Origin: Candidatus Frankia alpina
Lineage (GTDB): Bacteria; Actinomycetota; Actinomycetes; Frankiales; Frankiaceae
Direction: 5' to 3'
DNA length: 41,210 nt
Assembly: GCF_902806485.1 (NCBI RefSeq)
Contig: NZ_CADCWT010000017.1
Location: 1 to 41,210, forward strand
Shown here: one piece after another, positions 9,017-17,012 of the stretch
How the letters are laid out: each line of letters begins with the position of its first letter
Numbering within the stretch: the first letter of the stretch is position 1
The notes under the pieces: generated by a model
Database searches by the model: none
Seen by the model: only the letters and a program-made list of their open reading frames with translations
What the model was told of the DNA's origin: nothing
Translations under genes and position numbers: made by a program

Positions 9017-9730
9017 TCAGGATCGGACGGTGACGTTCCACAGGTTCTGGCCGACGGCACCGGGCTGGCCGTCGCTGACCCGGGTCAGGTAGCCGTAGAG
9101 GGCGGCGATGCCCTGGGACTGCGGACCGAACTTGCCGTCGACGGTGAGCACGAAGCCCTTGTTGCGCATCGCCGCCTGCCAGACGAAGGCGTCCGGGCGG
9201 ACGTCGTCGCTGTATCCGGCGTTGAGGACGGTGCCCTTGTAGGCGTTGTCGCCCATCTCCTGGCGGGCGCGGTCGAGCGTCATCGGCGGCTCGGCGGGGG
9301 TGAGGGCCTGCTCGATGACGTCGCCGGAGCCGACCGAGGCCGGGCCATTGTTCGCCAGGCCCATCTTCCGGGAGCAGGACGGCCAGGGCTGCCAGCCCCG
9401 GGCGTTGTAGAGCTTGGCGGCCGCCTCGTCCTGCGCGGCGGGGGACGCCTGGTAGGGCCGGCCGGAGTAGCCGAGGCCGTGCCACGTCTGGTCGTCGAAC
9501 TGGTATACGCCGGAGAAGCCGTTGCCGGTGTTGATGGCGTAGTTCCCGCCGGACTCGCACTGCCGGAGCTTGGCGAAGTCGTCGGCGGTGGCGGCGCCGG
9601 CTGGGGCCGCGGTGACCGCGAGCCCGCTGCCGACGATGGCCGTCACCGCGCCGGTGGTGCGAAGGATACGACCCGCAGTCGAGTGGGCCTGCGGGGCCCG
9701 ATGTTTACCACCACGCTGTCCTGACGGCAT
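9017..9730 (-). CDS. Secreted Rpf-like transglycosylase (first copy)
   Basis: This 237-residue secreted protein belongs to the resuscitation-promoting-factor family, which cleaves peptidoglycan in the cell wall. A positively charged N-terminus, a hydrophobic stretch (about residues 23-40) and an APAGAA cleavage region form a signal peptide. The Rpf domain (about 48-125) has LRQCESGGNYAINTGNGFSG, where the Glu of CESGG is the catalytic residue, then YQFDDQTWHGLGY and the paired cysteine in WPSCSRKMG. The C-terminal part (VWQAAMRNKGFVLTVDGKFG) resembles a peptidoglycan-binding repeat but is imperfect. The ATG at 9730 follows a ydaO-type riboswitch; no strong Shine-Dalgarno is visible. A longer in-frame extension to 10156 would read through the riboswitch and is rejected. 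Confidence 0.9.
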   Translation of the reverse strand: MPSGQRGGKHRAPQAHSTAGRILRTTGAVTAIVGSGLAVTAAPAGAATADDFAKLRQCESGGNYAINTGNGFSGVYQFDDQTWHGLGYSGRPYQASPAAQDEAAAKLYNARGWQPWPSCSRKMGLANNGPASVGSGDVIEQALTPAEPPMTLDRARQEMGDNAYKGTVLNAGYSDDVRPDAFVWQAAMRNKGFVLTVDGKFGPQSQGIAALYGYLTRVSDGQPGAVGQNLWNVTVRS

Positions 9731-9747
9731 GTCAGTCCAATCCCGAT

Positions 9748-9876
9748 CGCCTGCGGGGTGAGCTGTCGGGTGCGGGCTGGGATGGCCCGGCCGGTTCGCC
9801 CAGATCCTTCGGTGCTGCGTGGGAAACGTTCTCCCCACCGGATGGCTGGGACGAGCCTGCTTAACCCCAAGGGCGT
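9748..9876 (-). promoter_or_regulatory. ydaO-type c-di-AMP riboswitch upstream of the first rpf-like gene
   Basis: The minus-strand leader carries the conserved 3' block CCGACAGCTCACCCCGCAGG at about 9752-9771 and, upstream, the GGTGGGGAGAACG and TCTGGGCGAACC elements that match ydaO motif blocks. The outer helix can form from CGCC (about 9872-9875) with GGCG (9748-9751). c-di-AMP riboswitches of this class usually switch actinobacterial rpf genes off when the ligand is high. The 5' edge is approximate. The 5' strand of the outer helix also lies in a perfect GGGCGTC/GACGCCC hairpin (9871-9887) that could compete with it. Confidence 0.75.
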
Positions 9877-10388
9877 CTGGGACGCCCGAATTGGTGGGTC
9901 CCACACTCCTGCCCGTTGCGGTGCGTACTAGTGCCGACCGCTCGTACGTCGGGCAGGACTCGGCGTCCGTCCGAGCGGCCTCGCCAGGGTGGCGAGTGAT
10001 CGGGACTCTAGCGATAGCGGTCCAGGGGGCGCAAACCGGGTGGTTCGGAGTAACCAGGTTGGGACACGCGAACGGCGGAGCCCGAGAGTGCCGCCCGATC
10101 GGGCGGCGGGGTGTGCCGGCGGCGCGGCGGGGGTATCCCGACCCCGCAGGGCGCATCCGGCGTGGAGATGGTGGCCGACCGGCCCGTTTCGGAACGCGCA
10201 GCGGAGATCGTCCGGGCGGGCCGGTCGGGTCGAGTTGGTGAGCTTCCCTGCCGGTGTCACCGGGGTGGGAAGGTCGTCCGGGAGCCGTGACGCGCGTCCC
10301 CGCGTCCCGGGCCGGATGGACTACGTGTGGAAGGTGCCGTTAGGCGGCGCGGCGATCGGCCGGATGGCTACCGCGCGTGACGCGGCGC
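9877..10388. other. Intergenic region between the two rpf-like genes
   Basis: No protein-like frame is visible. The part near 9877-9960 should hold the promoter of the first rpf-like transcript. An 18-bp perfect palindrome (GCCGCCCGATCGGGCGGC) lies at 10090-10107; it could end transcription from the second rpf-like gene or bind a regulator. Confidence 0.4.
10090..10107. repeat. 18-bp perfect palindrome
   Basis: GCCGCCCGA joins its exact reverse complement TCGGGCGGC with no spacer. It lies about 280 bp past the stop of the second rpf-like gene, so it may be a late terminator or a dyad operator. Confidence 0.5.
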
Positions 10389-11069
10389 TCAGCCGAAGGT
10401 GGCATGCCAGGTCGCCGGGCCGACGATGCCGTCGACGGCCAGACCGTGGGAGCCCTGGAAGGAACGGGCGGCGGCGGCGGAGCGTGGTCCGAAGTGGCCG
10501 TCGACCGCAATCGGGTAGCCGAGCTGGCTCATCCGGGTCTGCCAGGCTCGCACATCGGCGCGATCCTGCCTGGCCAGCGCGGCCGTGAGGGTGCGGGTGA
10601 AGTGCGGGGTGGTGGAGGCGACGGGGCTGACGGTCAGCACGGCACGCTGCGCCGAGCGCGACGCCTGCACCGCGCCGCTGGACGACGTGCCCCCCGCGAG
10701 TTGGTTGGCGCCCATCCCGCGGCCGCAGACCGGCCACTGGCCGAAGCCGGAGCGTTGAGCGAGCCGGAGAGCGGCCTGGTCCTGGACCGCCGGTGCCGCC
10801 TCGTGGGGCAGCCCCCCGTAACCGAGGCTGCGCCAGGTGCTGGCCGAGAACTGGTACGCACCAAAGTAGTTATTTCCGGTGTTGGTCGTGTAGTCACCGC
10901 CGGACTCGCACTGTCGCAGACCCGCCCAGGTCGTCGCCGCCTCGGCCGGCTGGCTCACCGCGAGGGTGCCGCCGACTGCCGCTGCGAGAACCGGAGCAAC
11001 CATGAGGGTCCGCGCCCTGATGCGGGTTCCGGCGCTCCATTGTCGGCCACTGGTACGTGCGTCGGACAT
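10389..11069 (-). CDS. Secreted Rpf-like transglycosylase with peptidoglycan-binding domain (second copy)
   Basis: This 226-residue protein has a signal peptide (basic start, hydrophobic core near residues 22-40, cleavage near PAEAA), then an Rpf catalytic domain (about 46-120). Visible are WAGLRQCESGGDYTTNTGNN with the catalytic Glu, FGAYQFSASTWRSLGYGG and the partner cysteine in WPVCGRGMG. The C-terminus (about 175-226) is a PF01471-type peptidoglycan-binding domain: VRAWQTRMSQLGYPIAVDGHFG and LAVDGIVGPATW. The ATG at 11069 follows AAGGA with a suitable gap, and the leader is a ydaO-type riboswitch. It is a paralogue of the gene at 9017-9730, with the binding domain better preserved here. 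Likely role: wall remodelling during spore or dormant-cell germination. Confidence 0.92.
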   Translation of the reverse strand: MSDARTSGRQWSAGTRIRARTLMVAPVLAAAVGGTLAVSQPAEAATTWAGLRQCESGGDYTTNTGNNYFGAYQFSASTWRSLGYGGLPHEAAPAVQDQAALRLAQRSGFGQWPVCGRGMGANQLAGGTSSSGAVQASRSAQRAVLTVSPVASTTPHFTRTLTAALARQDRADVRAWQTRMSQLGYPIAVDGHFGPRSAAAARSFQGSHGLAVDGIVGPATWHATFG

Positions 11070-11086
11070 ATATTGTGGTCCTTCCC

Positions 11087-11300
11087 CACGCCTGCGAGGT
11101 GAGCTGTCGGATTCGGGCTGGGAACTGCCCGGCCATGCCAGGTATTCCTGGGGACGTGTGCTCGCACCGAAAGACCCTCGTGCGACCGTCCTCATGGCTT
11201 CACCCCGAGAGCATCGAATCCTTTCGACGCTCGGAGATGGTTCCCCCGTTCCTGCCGCCCAGTCTGGTGAAATCGCCGGTCGGGGGCAGGATTCGGCGTG
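11087..11300 (-). promoter_or_regulatory. ydaO-type c-di-AMP riboswitch upstream of the second rpf-like gene
   Basis: The minus-strand leader contains the conserved blocks GGGGGAACCATC and GGGGTGAAGCC and the 3' block CCGACAGCTCACCTCGCAGG. CACGCC at 11295-11300 pairs exactly with GGCGTG at 11087-11092 to close the outer helix. The element ends about 18 nt before the ATG, so the AAGGA ribosome site lies just outside it. Its blocks are closer to the ydaO consensus than those of the first copy. Confidence 0.82.
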
Positions 11301-12239
11301 CCGCCCGACGAATGCCAGACGTTGTTGTCGGCACGGCGAAGACCATAACCACGCCGCCCGGCGAGTCGCCAAGCATTGAATAGGGCGCGTGAAAAAGAGC
11401 ACAGTCGGCGCGCCTGCTTGAGTAGCCCCGGAGTGACTGGTATCGCGCGTGCGCGCCCGCTCATCAACCTGGCGGTATGGCTGGCAGGGGCATTTGTATC
11501 CGGCTGATCACCCTGTTTGCCGATGGGTGATGGCGACCAGAGTGTGGTGAATCGCGCCGAATGGGTGACCTGCGGGGAAGCAATATCGACTGCGGGCCGG
11601 CGCGCCGGATGGACGCATTGGCTCAATTACCCCAGTTCGTCCGGTCCAGCCTATCTGTGTGAGAAAAGCTACTGAAACCTGGTGGTGACTCACAAAGACG
11701 TCATTCGGGTGCGCCGCGTGTCCAGCCGGTCATGCGGGGGAACGGCGGTGCCCGGAGGCCCAGGTCCCGAGGCCGGATGTCCTGGTTGCCCCTCCCCGGG
11801 GCCCCCGGGGCGTTCGGTGCGGCCGCACGCCCGCCTCGTGTGGGCTGATCTGGCCGAAACCTGCTGCCGCTAAGCGTGACCGGGCAACGGACCCGATGGG
11901 GACCACTCGGGGAAAAACAGTGGTCCCCCAGTCGCATGGTGCAACTGGGGGACCGTGGGCGCTCGCATGATACGGGACATCGTCGGGACCATCGCCGACG
12001 CGGAGCGTGCCAGCCGGAATGTCCGCCGACGCGGGTCGGCGAGGAGCCGGTCCGGCCGGATCGGCAGGGCCAGGCCGGCGATTTAGCGGAAAACCACCCG
12101 ACCGGCGGCCCAGGACCGGCCCGATGTTGCCCGTTTTGGCCCGACAGCGCCCGGTGGCGCACCCTGGACGACGATCGCCGGGTGTGGTCCTCCGGGCCTG
12201 GACGGTTGCGGTTGGGCCGAGTTCGGAAGCCGGCGGTGG
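11301..12239. other. Long intergenic region between the second rpf-like gene and fba
   Basis: These 939 bp contain no supported gene. 11310-11700 is noticeably less GC-rich than the rest of the window and should include the promoter of the rpf riboswitch transcript (a TATGGT at about 11343 on the minus strand is one candidate). 11898-11950 holds two overlapping hairpins. A 39-codon frame at 11967-12086 (plus strand) encodes a basic peptide but has no good ribosome site, and I do not call it. Confidence 0.4.
11898..11950. repeat. Two overlapping, mutually exclusive inverted repeats
   Basis: GGGGACCACT (11898-11907) pairs perfectly with AGTGGTCCCC (11919-11928) around an 11-nt loop. CCCCAGT (11926-11932) pairs perfectly with ACTGGGG (11944-11950). 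The arms share the C-run at 11926-11928, so both hairpins cannot form fully at once. This layout resembles an attenuator or a terminator pair. Confidence 0.6.
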
Positions 12240-13277
12240 CTACGCCTTGCTGAGGGACCGACCGGCGGAGCGGAGGTCCTCGCAGGCCTGGGCCACACGG
12301 GCCGCCATGCCGGTTTCGGCGAGCTTTCCGTAGGTGCGCGGGTCGTATGCTTTCTTCGCCCCGACCTCGCCGTCCACCTTGAGCACACCGTCATAATTCC
12401 TGAAGGCGTGGTCCACGATGGGACGGGTGAATGCGTACTGGGTGTCGGTGTCCACGTTCATCTTCACGACGCCGTAGTCCAGGGTCTCCCGGATCTCACT
12501 GAGGTCGGAGCCGCTGCCGCCGTGGAAGACGAGGTCGAACGGCTTTGCGCCGGCCGGCAGACCCAGCTTCTGGGCGACGTGATCCTGACCTTCGCGAAGA
12601 ATCGTCGGACGAAGTTTGACGTTTCCCGGCTTGTACACGCCGTGCACGTTGCCGAAGGTGGCGGCCAGCAGGTAACGGCCCTTCTCGCCCGAGCCGAGGA
12701 CCTCGGCGGTCCGCCACATGTCGCCCGGCGTGGTGTAGAGCTTCTCGTCGATTGCGCCGACGACGCCGTCCTCCTCGCCGCCGACGACCCCGATCTCGAC
12801 CTCGAGAACGATCTTCGCGGCGGCGGCGTCGGCGAGCAACTCCTCCGCGATCTTGAGGTTCTCCTCGAGCTCGACGGCCGAGCCGTCCCACATGTGGGAC
12901 TGGAACAGCGGCTCACGCCCGGCCGCGACCCGCTCCCTGGAGATCGCGATGAGCGGCCGGATGTAGGTGTCGAGCTTGTCCGCCGGGCAGTGGTCGGTGT
13001 GCAACGCGATGGTGACCGGGTAAGCCTTCGCGACGTGGTGGGCGTACTCGGCCAGCGCCTCCGCGCCCAGGACCATGTTCTTGATCGTCGAACCGGACAG
13101 GTACTCCGCACCGCCGGTGGAAACCTGCACGATCCCGTCGCTGCCCGCCTCGGCGAATCCCCGCAGGGCGGCATTGAGGGTCTGCGACGAGGTGACGTTG
13201 ATCGCGGGGTAGGCGAAGGGCTCGGACTTCGCCCGGTCGAGCATCTGGGCGTAGGTCTCTGGCGTGGCGATGGGCAT
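12240..13277 (-). CDS. fba: Class II fructose-bisphosphate aldolase
   Basis: This 345-residue zinc enzyme interconverts fructose-1,6-bisphosphate with DHAP and glyceraldehyde-3-phosphate in glycolysis and gluconeogenesis. Visible landmarks are the N-terminal FAYPAINVTSSQT, the zinc and catalytic region ALHTDHCP near residue 95, VEIGVVGGEEDGV, GNVHGVY with a zinc histidine, VFHGGSGS and MNVDTDTQYAFTRP. Length fits the long actinobacterial/E. coli-type class II enzymes. The ATG at 13277 follows AAGGAG with a good gap, and a TATATG at 13319-13324 (minus strand) could be the -10. It is monocistronic, with long gaps on both sides. Confidence 0.97.
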   Translation of the reverse strand: MPIATPETYAQMLDRAKSEPFAYPAINVTSSQTLNAALRGFAEAGSDGIVQVSTGGAEYLSGSTIKNMVLGAEALAEYAHHVAKAYPVTIALHTDHCPADKLDTYIRPLIAISRERVAAGREPLFQSHMWDGSAVELEENLKIAEELLADAAAAKIVLEVEIGVVGGEEDGVVGAIDEKLYTTPGDMWRTAEVLGSGEKGRYLLAATFGNVHGVYKPGNVKLRPTILREGQDHVAQKLGLPAGAKPFDLVFHGGSGSDLSEIRETLDYGVVKMNVDTDTQYAFTRPIVDHAFRNYDGVLKVDGEVGAKKAYDPRTYGKLAETGMAARVAQACEDLRSAGRSLSKA

Positions 13278-13738
13278 CGGTGGGGCTCCTTGTCGAAGCT
13301 GTCGGGGCGCCGATCAGCCATATACGGCGGCGCTGGGCAGCCCGATGGGACCTGCAGACCGCCGTTGGACTGTTGGTGGGCGAAGGGTATGACGGCACGC
13401 CCCGTCGGCGTGGTCGGATGCGGCCGACGTCGCCGGGGCAAAGTCGGCTTCCGATGCGGCGCCGACGCGCAGGTGTCGCGGCGCCGTCGCCTCCCGAGGC
13501 GGTCCGGTGGCCGGTGCACGGCTCGCGGGGCGTCCGGGGCGGCGCCGGGGACTTATCCGATTGGCCCGCCGGGCGGCGCGTGCGCCCGATGGCCGAAACG
13601 TGGCGCCGTTCCCGGTGCGGTCGCGCGCGGGCGTGGCCCGGTGATGGCCCGGACGGGTGTGGTCCGTCGGCGGGCCCGGGACGTCAACCGCGGCGACGCG
13701 CCCGTCACCGAGGCGGGCCCGCCCGGCACACTGGTCAC
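13278..13738. other. Divergent intergenic region between fba and the DedA gene
   Basis: About 460 bp shared by two diverging genes. The fba side has TATATG at 13319-13324 on the minus strand, roughly 42 bp before the ATG. The DedA side has CACACT six bases before the GTG at 13739. The remainder is extremely GC-rich and shows no gene-like frame. Confidence 0.4.
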
Positions 13739-14461
13739 GTGGACGTCGGCAGCCTGTCTGGGACGACGCTGTACATCGTCCTGTTCGCGATGATTTTTAC
13801 CGAGAGCGGGATCCTGATCGGGTTCTGGCTTCCCGGGGACACGATCCTGTTCGCAGCCGGCTTGGTCGCCGCGGATGCCGGCGCGGACGTCTCGATCTAT
13901 GTTCTGTCGGTCGGCGTCGCCGTCGCGGCCAGCGCCGGCGCCGCGGCCGGGTATTACACCGGTCACCGGCTGGGCCGTCCCTTCCTGGAACGCCGGTACG
14001 CCTCGGCCCTGACCCGGACGGAGGAGTTCTACCGGCGGTTCGGGGCCGTCACGCTGGTGGCCGCCCGGTTTGTTCCCTGGGCGCGGACATTCGCCCCGGT
14101 CCTGGCCGGTGCCGTCGCCATGCCGTGGCACCGGTTTCTCGCCGCCGTGGTGTCCGGCGCGGTGGTGTGGGGCACCGGGCTGATCCTGCTGGGCTACGCG
14201 GCCTCCGCGATCCCTGGCCTGCGCGACGCCATGGGCTGGTTCGCGCTGGTGGTGGTGGTCGCCTCCGTCCTGGCGGGGGTCGGCGGCGAGCTGCTGCGCC
14301 GCCGCGCCGCCCGGAGCCGGGATGCCCGGGGGGAGTCGGCCCCCGGACCGGCCCCCGCGCCGGCCGCCGACCGGGAGCCGGCGAATGATGATCTCCGTCT
14401 GGGCGACGGTCTCTCGGAACCGGACCCCTCGGCGGCCTCGGTGGTCGATCGCAAGCGGTGA
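13739..14461 (+). CDS. DedA family (VTT domain) membrane protein
   Basis: This 240-residue membrane protein belongs to the DedA/SNARE-associated (PF09335) family, whose members are linked to lipid-carrier flipping and membrane homeostasis. The start GTG gives VDVGSLSG followed by several hydrophobic segments. The family motif ESGILIGFWLPGDTILFAAG lies near residues 18-38. The second conserved motif, RFVPWARTFAPVLAGAVAMP, lies near 115-135. The tail (about 195-240) is polar, rich in Pro, Ala, Arg and Asp, and presumably cytoplasmic. No ribosome-binding site precedes the start, and CACACT lies 6 nt upstream, so a leaderless message is likely. The frame is open upstream of 13739, but that stretch is not protein-like. 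Confidence 0.88.
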   Translation: MDVGSLSGTTLYIVLFAMIFTESGILIGFWLPGDTILFAAGLVAADAGADVSIYVLSVGVAVAASAGAAAGYYTGHRLGRPFLERRYASALTRTEEFYRRFGAVTLVAARFVPWARTFAPVLAGAVAMPWHRFLAAVVSGAVVWGTGLILLGYAASAIPGLRDAMGWFALVVVVASVLAGVGGELLRRRAARSRDARGESAPGPAPAPAADREPANDDLRLGDGLSEPDPSAASVVDRKR

Positions 14462-14689
14462 CCGCGGGGTCTCCGCCGCAGGGACGTCGGCGTTGCCCCT
14501 TTGTGCCCCCCGTGTGCCCCCCGCGCCAAGGCCCCCGCCCTGGCCGATTCGGCGGGTAATCTCCACCACATTGCTACCCGATCACATCGGGTGGGCGATG
14601 GGCGTTGAGGGTGGTAGTTCCTGACTACGTCCAGCTAGCCTTGATCGATCCAGGCACGAGGTCGGGGGGCCGACCGAGCGAAGGGTTCG

Positions 14690-15484
14690 ATGCAACGCAC
14701 GCGTAATCGGCACCGGGCACCGCGGCGCTCGGTGGTGCCCGGGTTCGGCGTGGCGGGGGGCGTCCTGCTGGTGACGCTGGTGTTCGCGCTGTGGGTCGTC
14801 GGCGGCGTCGGCGCGAACGCCGGCCGGGTTGCCGTCGGCGCCGCGAACGCGACGTCGGCGGCCGGCGGGTCGCCCCGGGGGAACGTCGACGGCCCGGCCG
14901 CAGATGCATCCTCCGGCCGGGCCGGGTCGGGCAGCCTCACCACGGCGCGTACGGGGGTCCAGGCGCTGGCGGCCCCGATCGGTGGCATCGCCGGTGCGCA
15001 GCCGTCGCCGCAGGCCGGTCCGGGCGCGACGGGAATGGCCCCCGCGGGCACCGCCGGTCTCGCCGCGCTCGGTCAGCCGGTCGCCCGGGCTCGGCTGGTC
15101 GCCGATGTGATCGCCGCCACGAACCGCGAGCGACGGGCAGCCGGCTGCCCGGACCTGGTGGCCGATCCGGTACTGACGGTGGCGGCCTGGGCGCACAGTG
15201 TCGACATGGCCGCGTCGGGCTACTTCCGCCACGACAGCCCCGACGGTCGTAGCCCGTTCGACCGGATGACGGCTGCGGGCTTCGACTTCTCCGTCGCCGC
15301 GGAGAACATCGCCGCCGGGCAGCGCAGCGCCGCCGAGGTCGTCCGGGATTGGATGGACAGCCCCGAGCACCGGGCCAACATCCTCACCTGCTCACTGACC
15401 CGGGTCGGCGTCGGCCTCGTGACGGGCGGCGCCTACGGCTATTACTGGACGCAGGACTTCGCGACCCCCAGAACGGGCCTCTGA
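14690..15484 (+). CDS. Membrane-anchored CAP/SCP domain protein
   Basis: This 264-residue protein has a basic N-terminus, one transmembrane or signal-anchor segment (about residues 18-42, FGVAGGVLLVTLVFALWVVGG), a long Ala/Gly/Pro-rich linker (about 45-130) and a C-terminal CAP (SCP/PR1-like, PF00188) domain. The domain shows AATNRERRAAGCPDLVADP, AHSVDMAASGYFRHDSPDG, FSVAAENIAAGQ, VVRDWMDSPEHRANIL and VGVGLV. These are the usual CAP signatures, including the paired histidines of the cleft (H in FRHDS and in SPEHRANIL). Bacterial CAP proteins are extracellular and of unsettled function. The ATG at 14690 follows AAGGG with a short gap; TAGCCT about 50 bp upstream may be the -10. Confidence 0.9.
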   Translation: MQRTRNRHRAPRRSVVPGFGVAGGVLLVTLVFALWVVGGVGANAGRVAVGAANATSAAGGSPRGNVDGPAADASSGRAGSGSLTTARTGVQALAAPIGGIAGAQPSPQAGPGATGMAPAGTAGLAALGQPVARARLVADVIAATNRERRAAGCPDLVADPVLTVAAWAHSVDMAASGYFRHDSPDGRSPFDRMTAAGFDFSVAAENIAAGQRSAAEVVRDWMDSPEHRANILTCSLTRVGVGLVTGGAYGYYWTQDFATPRTGL

Positions 15485-15522
15485 GGCGACACCCCGGTCC
15501 GATCACCGAGTGCGCTGCACCG

Positions 15523-15538
15523 CCCCCGGTACCGGGGG
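15523..15538 (+). terminator. Palindromic hairpin after the CAP gene
   Basis: CCCCCGGT joins ACCGGGGG as a perfect 16-bp palindrome about 40 bp past the CAP stop, followed by GGTT. It would fold as a 6-bp G/C stem with a 4-nt loop. Terminator function is inferred from its position. Confidence 0.4.
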
Positions 15539-15749
15539 GTTCCGGTTGCGTGCGGGACCGAGGGGCGGCCGACCGGGTCGACTCGCGCCGATGGTCCGCT
15601 GTCCCGGGCCGGTCGATCCCGTAGGGTCGGGACGTCGTCGCCGACGGCAGCGAACGCGGCCCGGCCGGCGGAGCTGACTGCGGCGATCGCGACAGGATCG
15701 TCGACGCGGGTGCCCCGGTCGTGGGTGATCCGGGTAGGAGGAGTGGGCC

Positions 15750-17012
15750 GTGGTTCGGGCGGTGGTCACCGGCGCGGCCGGGTTTCTCGGCGGAGCGCTC
15801 GCGCATGCACTGCGCCGGCAGGGTGCCGACGTCGTCGCACTGGACGTCCGGCGCGCCCCTGGGGTGGTGCAGGCCGATATCAGCCGGCCAGGTGACTGGG
15901 AGCGGGCGCTCGACGGGGCCGAACTGGTCATCCACGCCGCCGCGGTGGGCACCGGCGGCGTCGCGGAGCTCACCCCGGTGCGCCCGGGGCGCGCGGGGGC
16001 GCCGCTGCGGGTCCCCGGCGCCGAGGTCCGGCGGGTGACGCTCGGTGGCACCGCCGCCCTGCTCGACGCGGCTGCCCGTGCCGGGGTCGCCCGTTTCCTA
16101 CATCTGTCCTGCGTGGACGTGTTGTCGCTGGTGGCGCCGCGCGGCAGTGAGCGGGCCGAAACCGGCCTGGTGGGCGGTCCGCTGGTGGACGAGACCGCCC
16201 CGGTCGGCCTCACCGGCGACGCGCGGGCCGATGCGCTCGCCGCCGCCGAGCAGGCGGTGGGCTCGGCCGCGGCGCACGGGCTCGGTGCCACCGTCATTCG
16301 TATCGGCGATGCCTACGGCCCCCGCGCGGGGCGCTGGACGCTGTGGCCGGTGCTGCTCATGCGGGCCGGGCGGTTCGTGCTGGTGGACGGCGGCCGTGGT
16401 GTCCTCAGCCCGGTCCACGTCGACGACGTGGTCGCGGCGGTGACCGCAGTCGCCGCCGCGGACCGCGTCGCGGTCGCCGGCGAGGTGCTGCACGTCACCG
16501 GGGGCGAGCAGGTCAGCGCCGCCGAGTTCTTCGGGTACTACAGCCGGATGCTGGAGCTGCCCTCGCCGCGGTCCGTGCCGGGCCGGCTCGTCGAGGCCGT
16601 GGACGCGTGGGATCGGGTCCGGGCATTCGGCGTGAGCCGCCTGGCGGCGCCGAGGTCGCCGGCGGCGGGCGTTGTGCCTGGGGCGCAGACACGGGAGCTG
16701 GCCGGGACCGCCGCGGTGGCCGCACTGCCCGGTGTCGCCCCGCCGGCGTCCGTGCCGGGCCGACCCGCCGGTGCTCTGGTCCGCGGTCTCGGGGCCCGGC
16801 TCGTGGCCGGCGTCGACCCGCGCGCCCGGGTGGACCTCGGGGCGCTCGGCCTGCGCGAACTGACCCGCGACGCCGGCTTCTCCATTTCCCGGATCGGCCG
16901 GCTGACCGGTTGGTCGCCCGCCGTGTCGCTCGCCGACGGCATGGACCGCACCGAGTCGTGGCTGCGGGAACGGGGCCTGCTCGGGGTCCGGGAACCGTCC
17001 CGTCGTGGGTGA
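15750..17012 (+). CDS. NAD-dependent epimerase/dehydratase-like protein (extended SDR)
   Basis: This 420-residue protein starts with the Rossmann motif VVTGAAGFLGGALA, followed by an acidic residue after the second strand (ALDVRR), VIHAAAVG and LHLSCVDVLS, as in extended short-chain dehydrogenases (NAD-epimerase, 3-beta-HSD-like). The position that normally carries YxxxK reads roughly ARADALAAAE, so neither catalytic Tyr nor Lys is evident. A typical ATVIRIGDAYGPRAG motif follows, and SPVHVDDVVAA and LHVTGGEQVS complete the fold. The last 60 residues resemble the substrate-side tail of 3-beta-HSD-like proteins (GWSPAVSLADGM). The GTG at 15750 follows a strong AGGAGGAG. The substrate is unknown. 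It overlaps the next gene by 8 nt. Confidence 0.85.
   Translation: MVRAVVTGAAGFLGGALAHALRRQGADVVALDVRRAPGVVQADISRPGDWERALDGAELVIHAAAVGTGGVAELTPVRPGRAGAPLRVPGAEVRRVTLGGTAALLDAAARAGVARFLHLSCVDVLSLVAPRGSERAETGLVGGPLVDETAPVGLTGDARADALAAAEQAVGSAAAHGLGATVIRIGDAYGPRAGRWTLWPVLLMRAGRFVLVDGGRGVLSPVHVDDVVAAVTAVAAADRVAVAGEVLHVTGGEQVSAAEFFGYYSRMLELPSPRSVPGRLVEAVDAWDRVRAFGVSRLAAPRSPAAGVVPGAQTRELAGTAAVAALPGVAPPASVPGRPAGALVRGLGARLVAGVDPRARVDLGALGLRELTRDAGFSISRIGRLTGWSPAVSLADGMDRTESWLRERGLLGVREPSRRG

Noticed and set aside
11967..12086. 39-codon basic peptide frame
   Set aside because: No good ribosome site, no family resemblance and Arg-rich composition typical of non-coding GC-rich DNA.
12408..13793. Plus-strand 461-codon frame opposite fba
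   Set aside because: Antisense shadow of the aldolase; no recognisable domain.
14577..14591. CCCGAT-CAC-ATCGGG dyad after the DedA gene as a terminator
   Set aside because: Only a 6-bp stem more than 100 bp past the stop; too weak to call.
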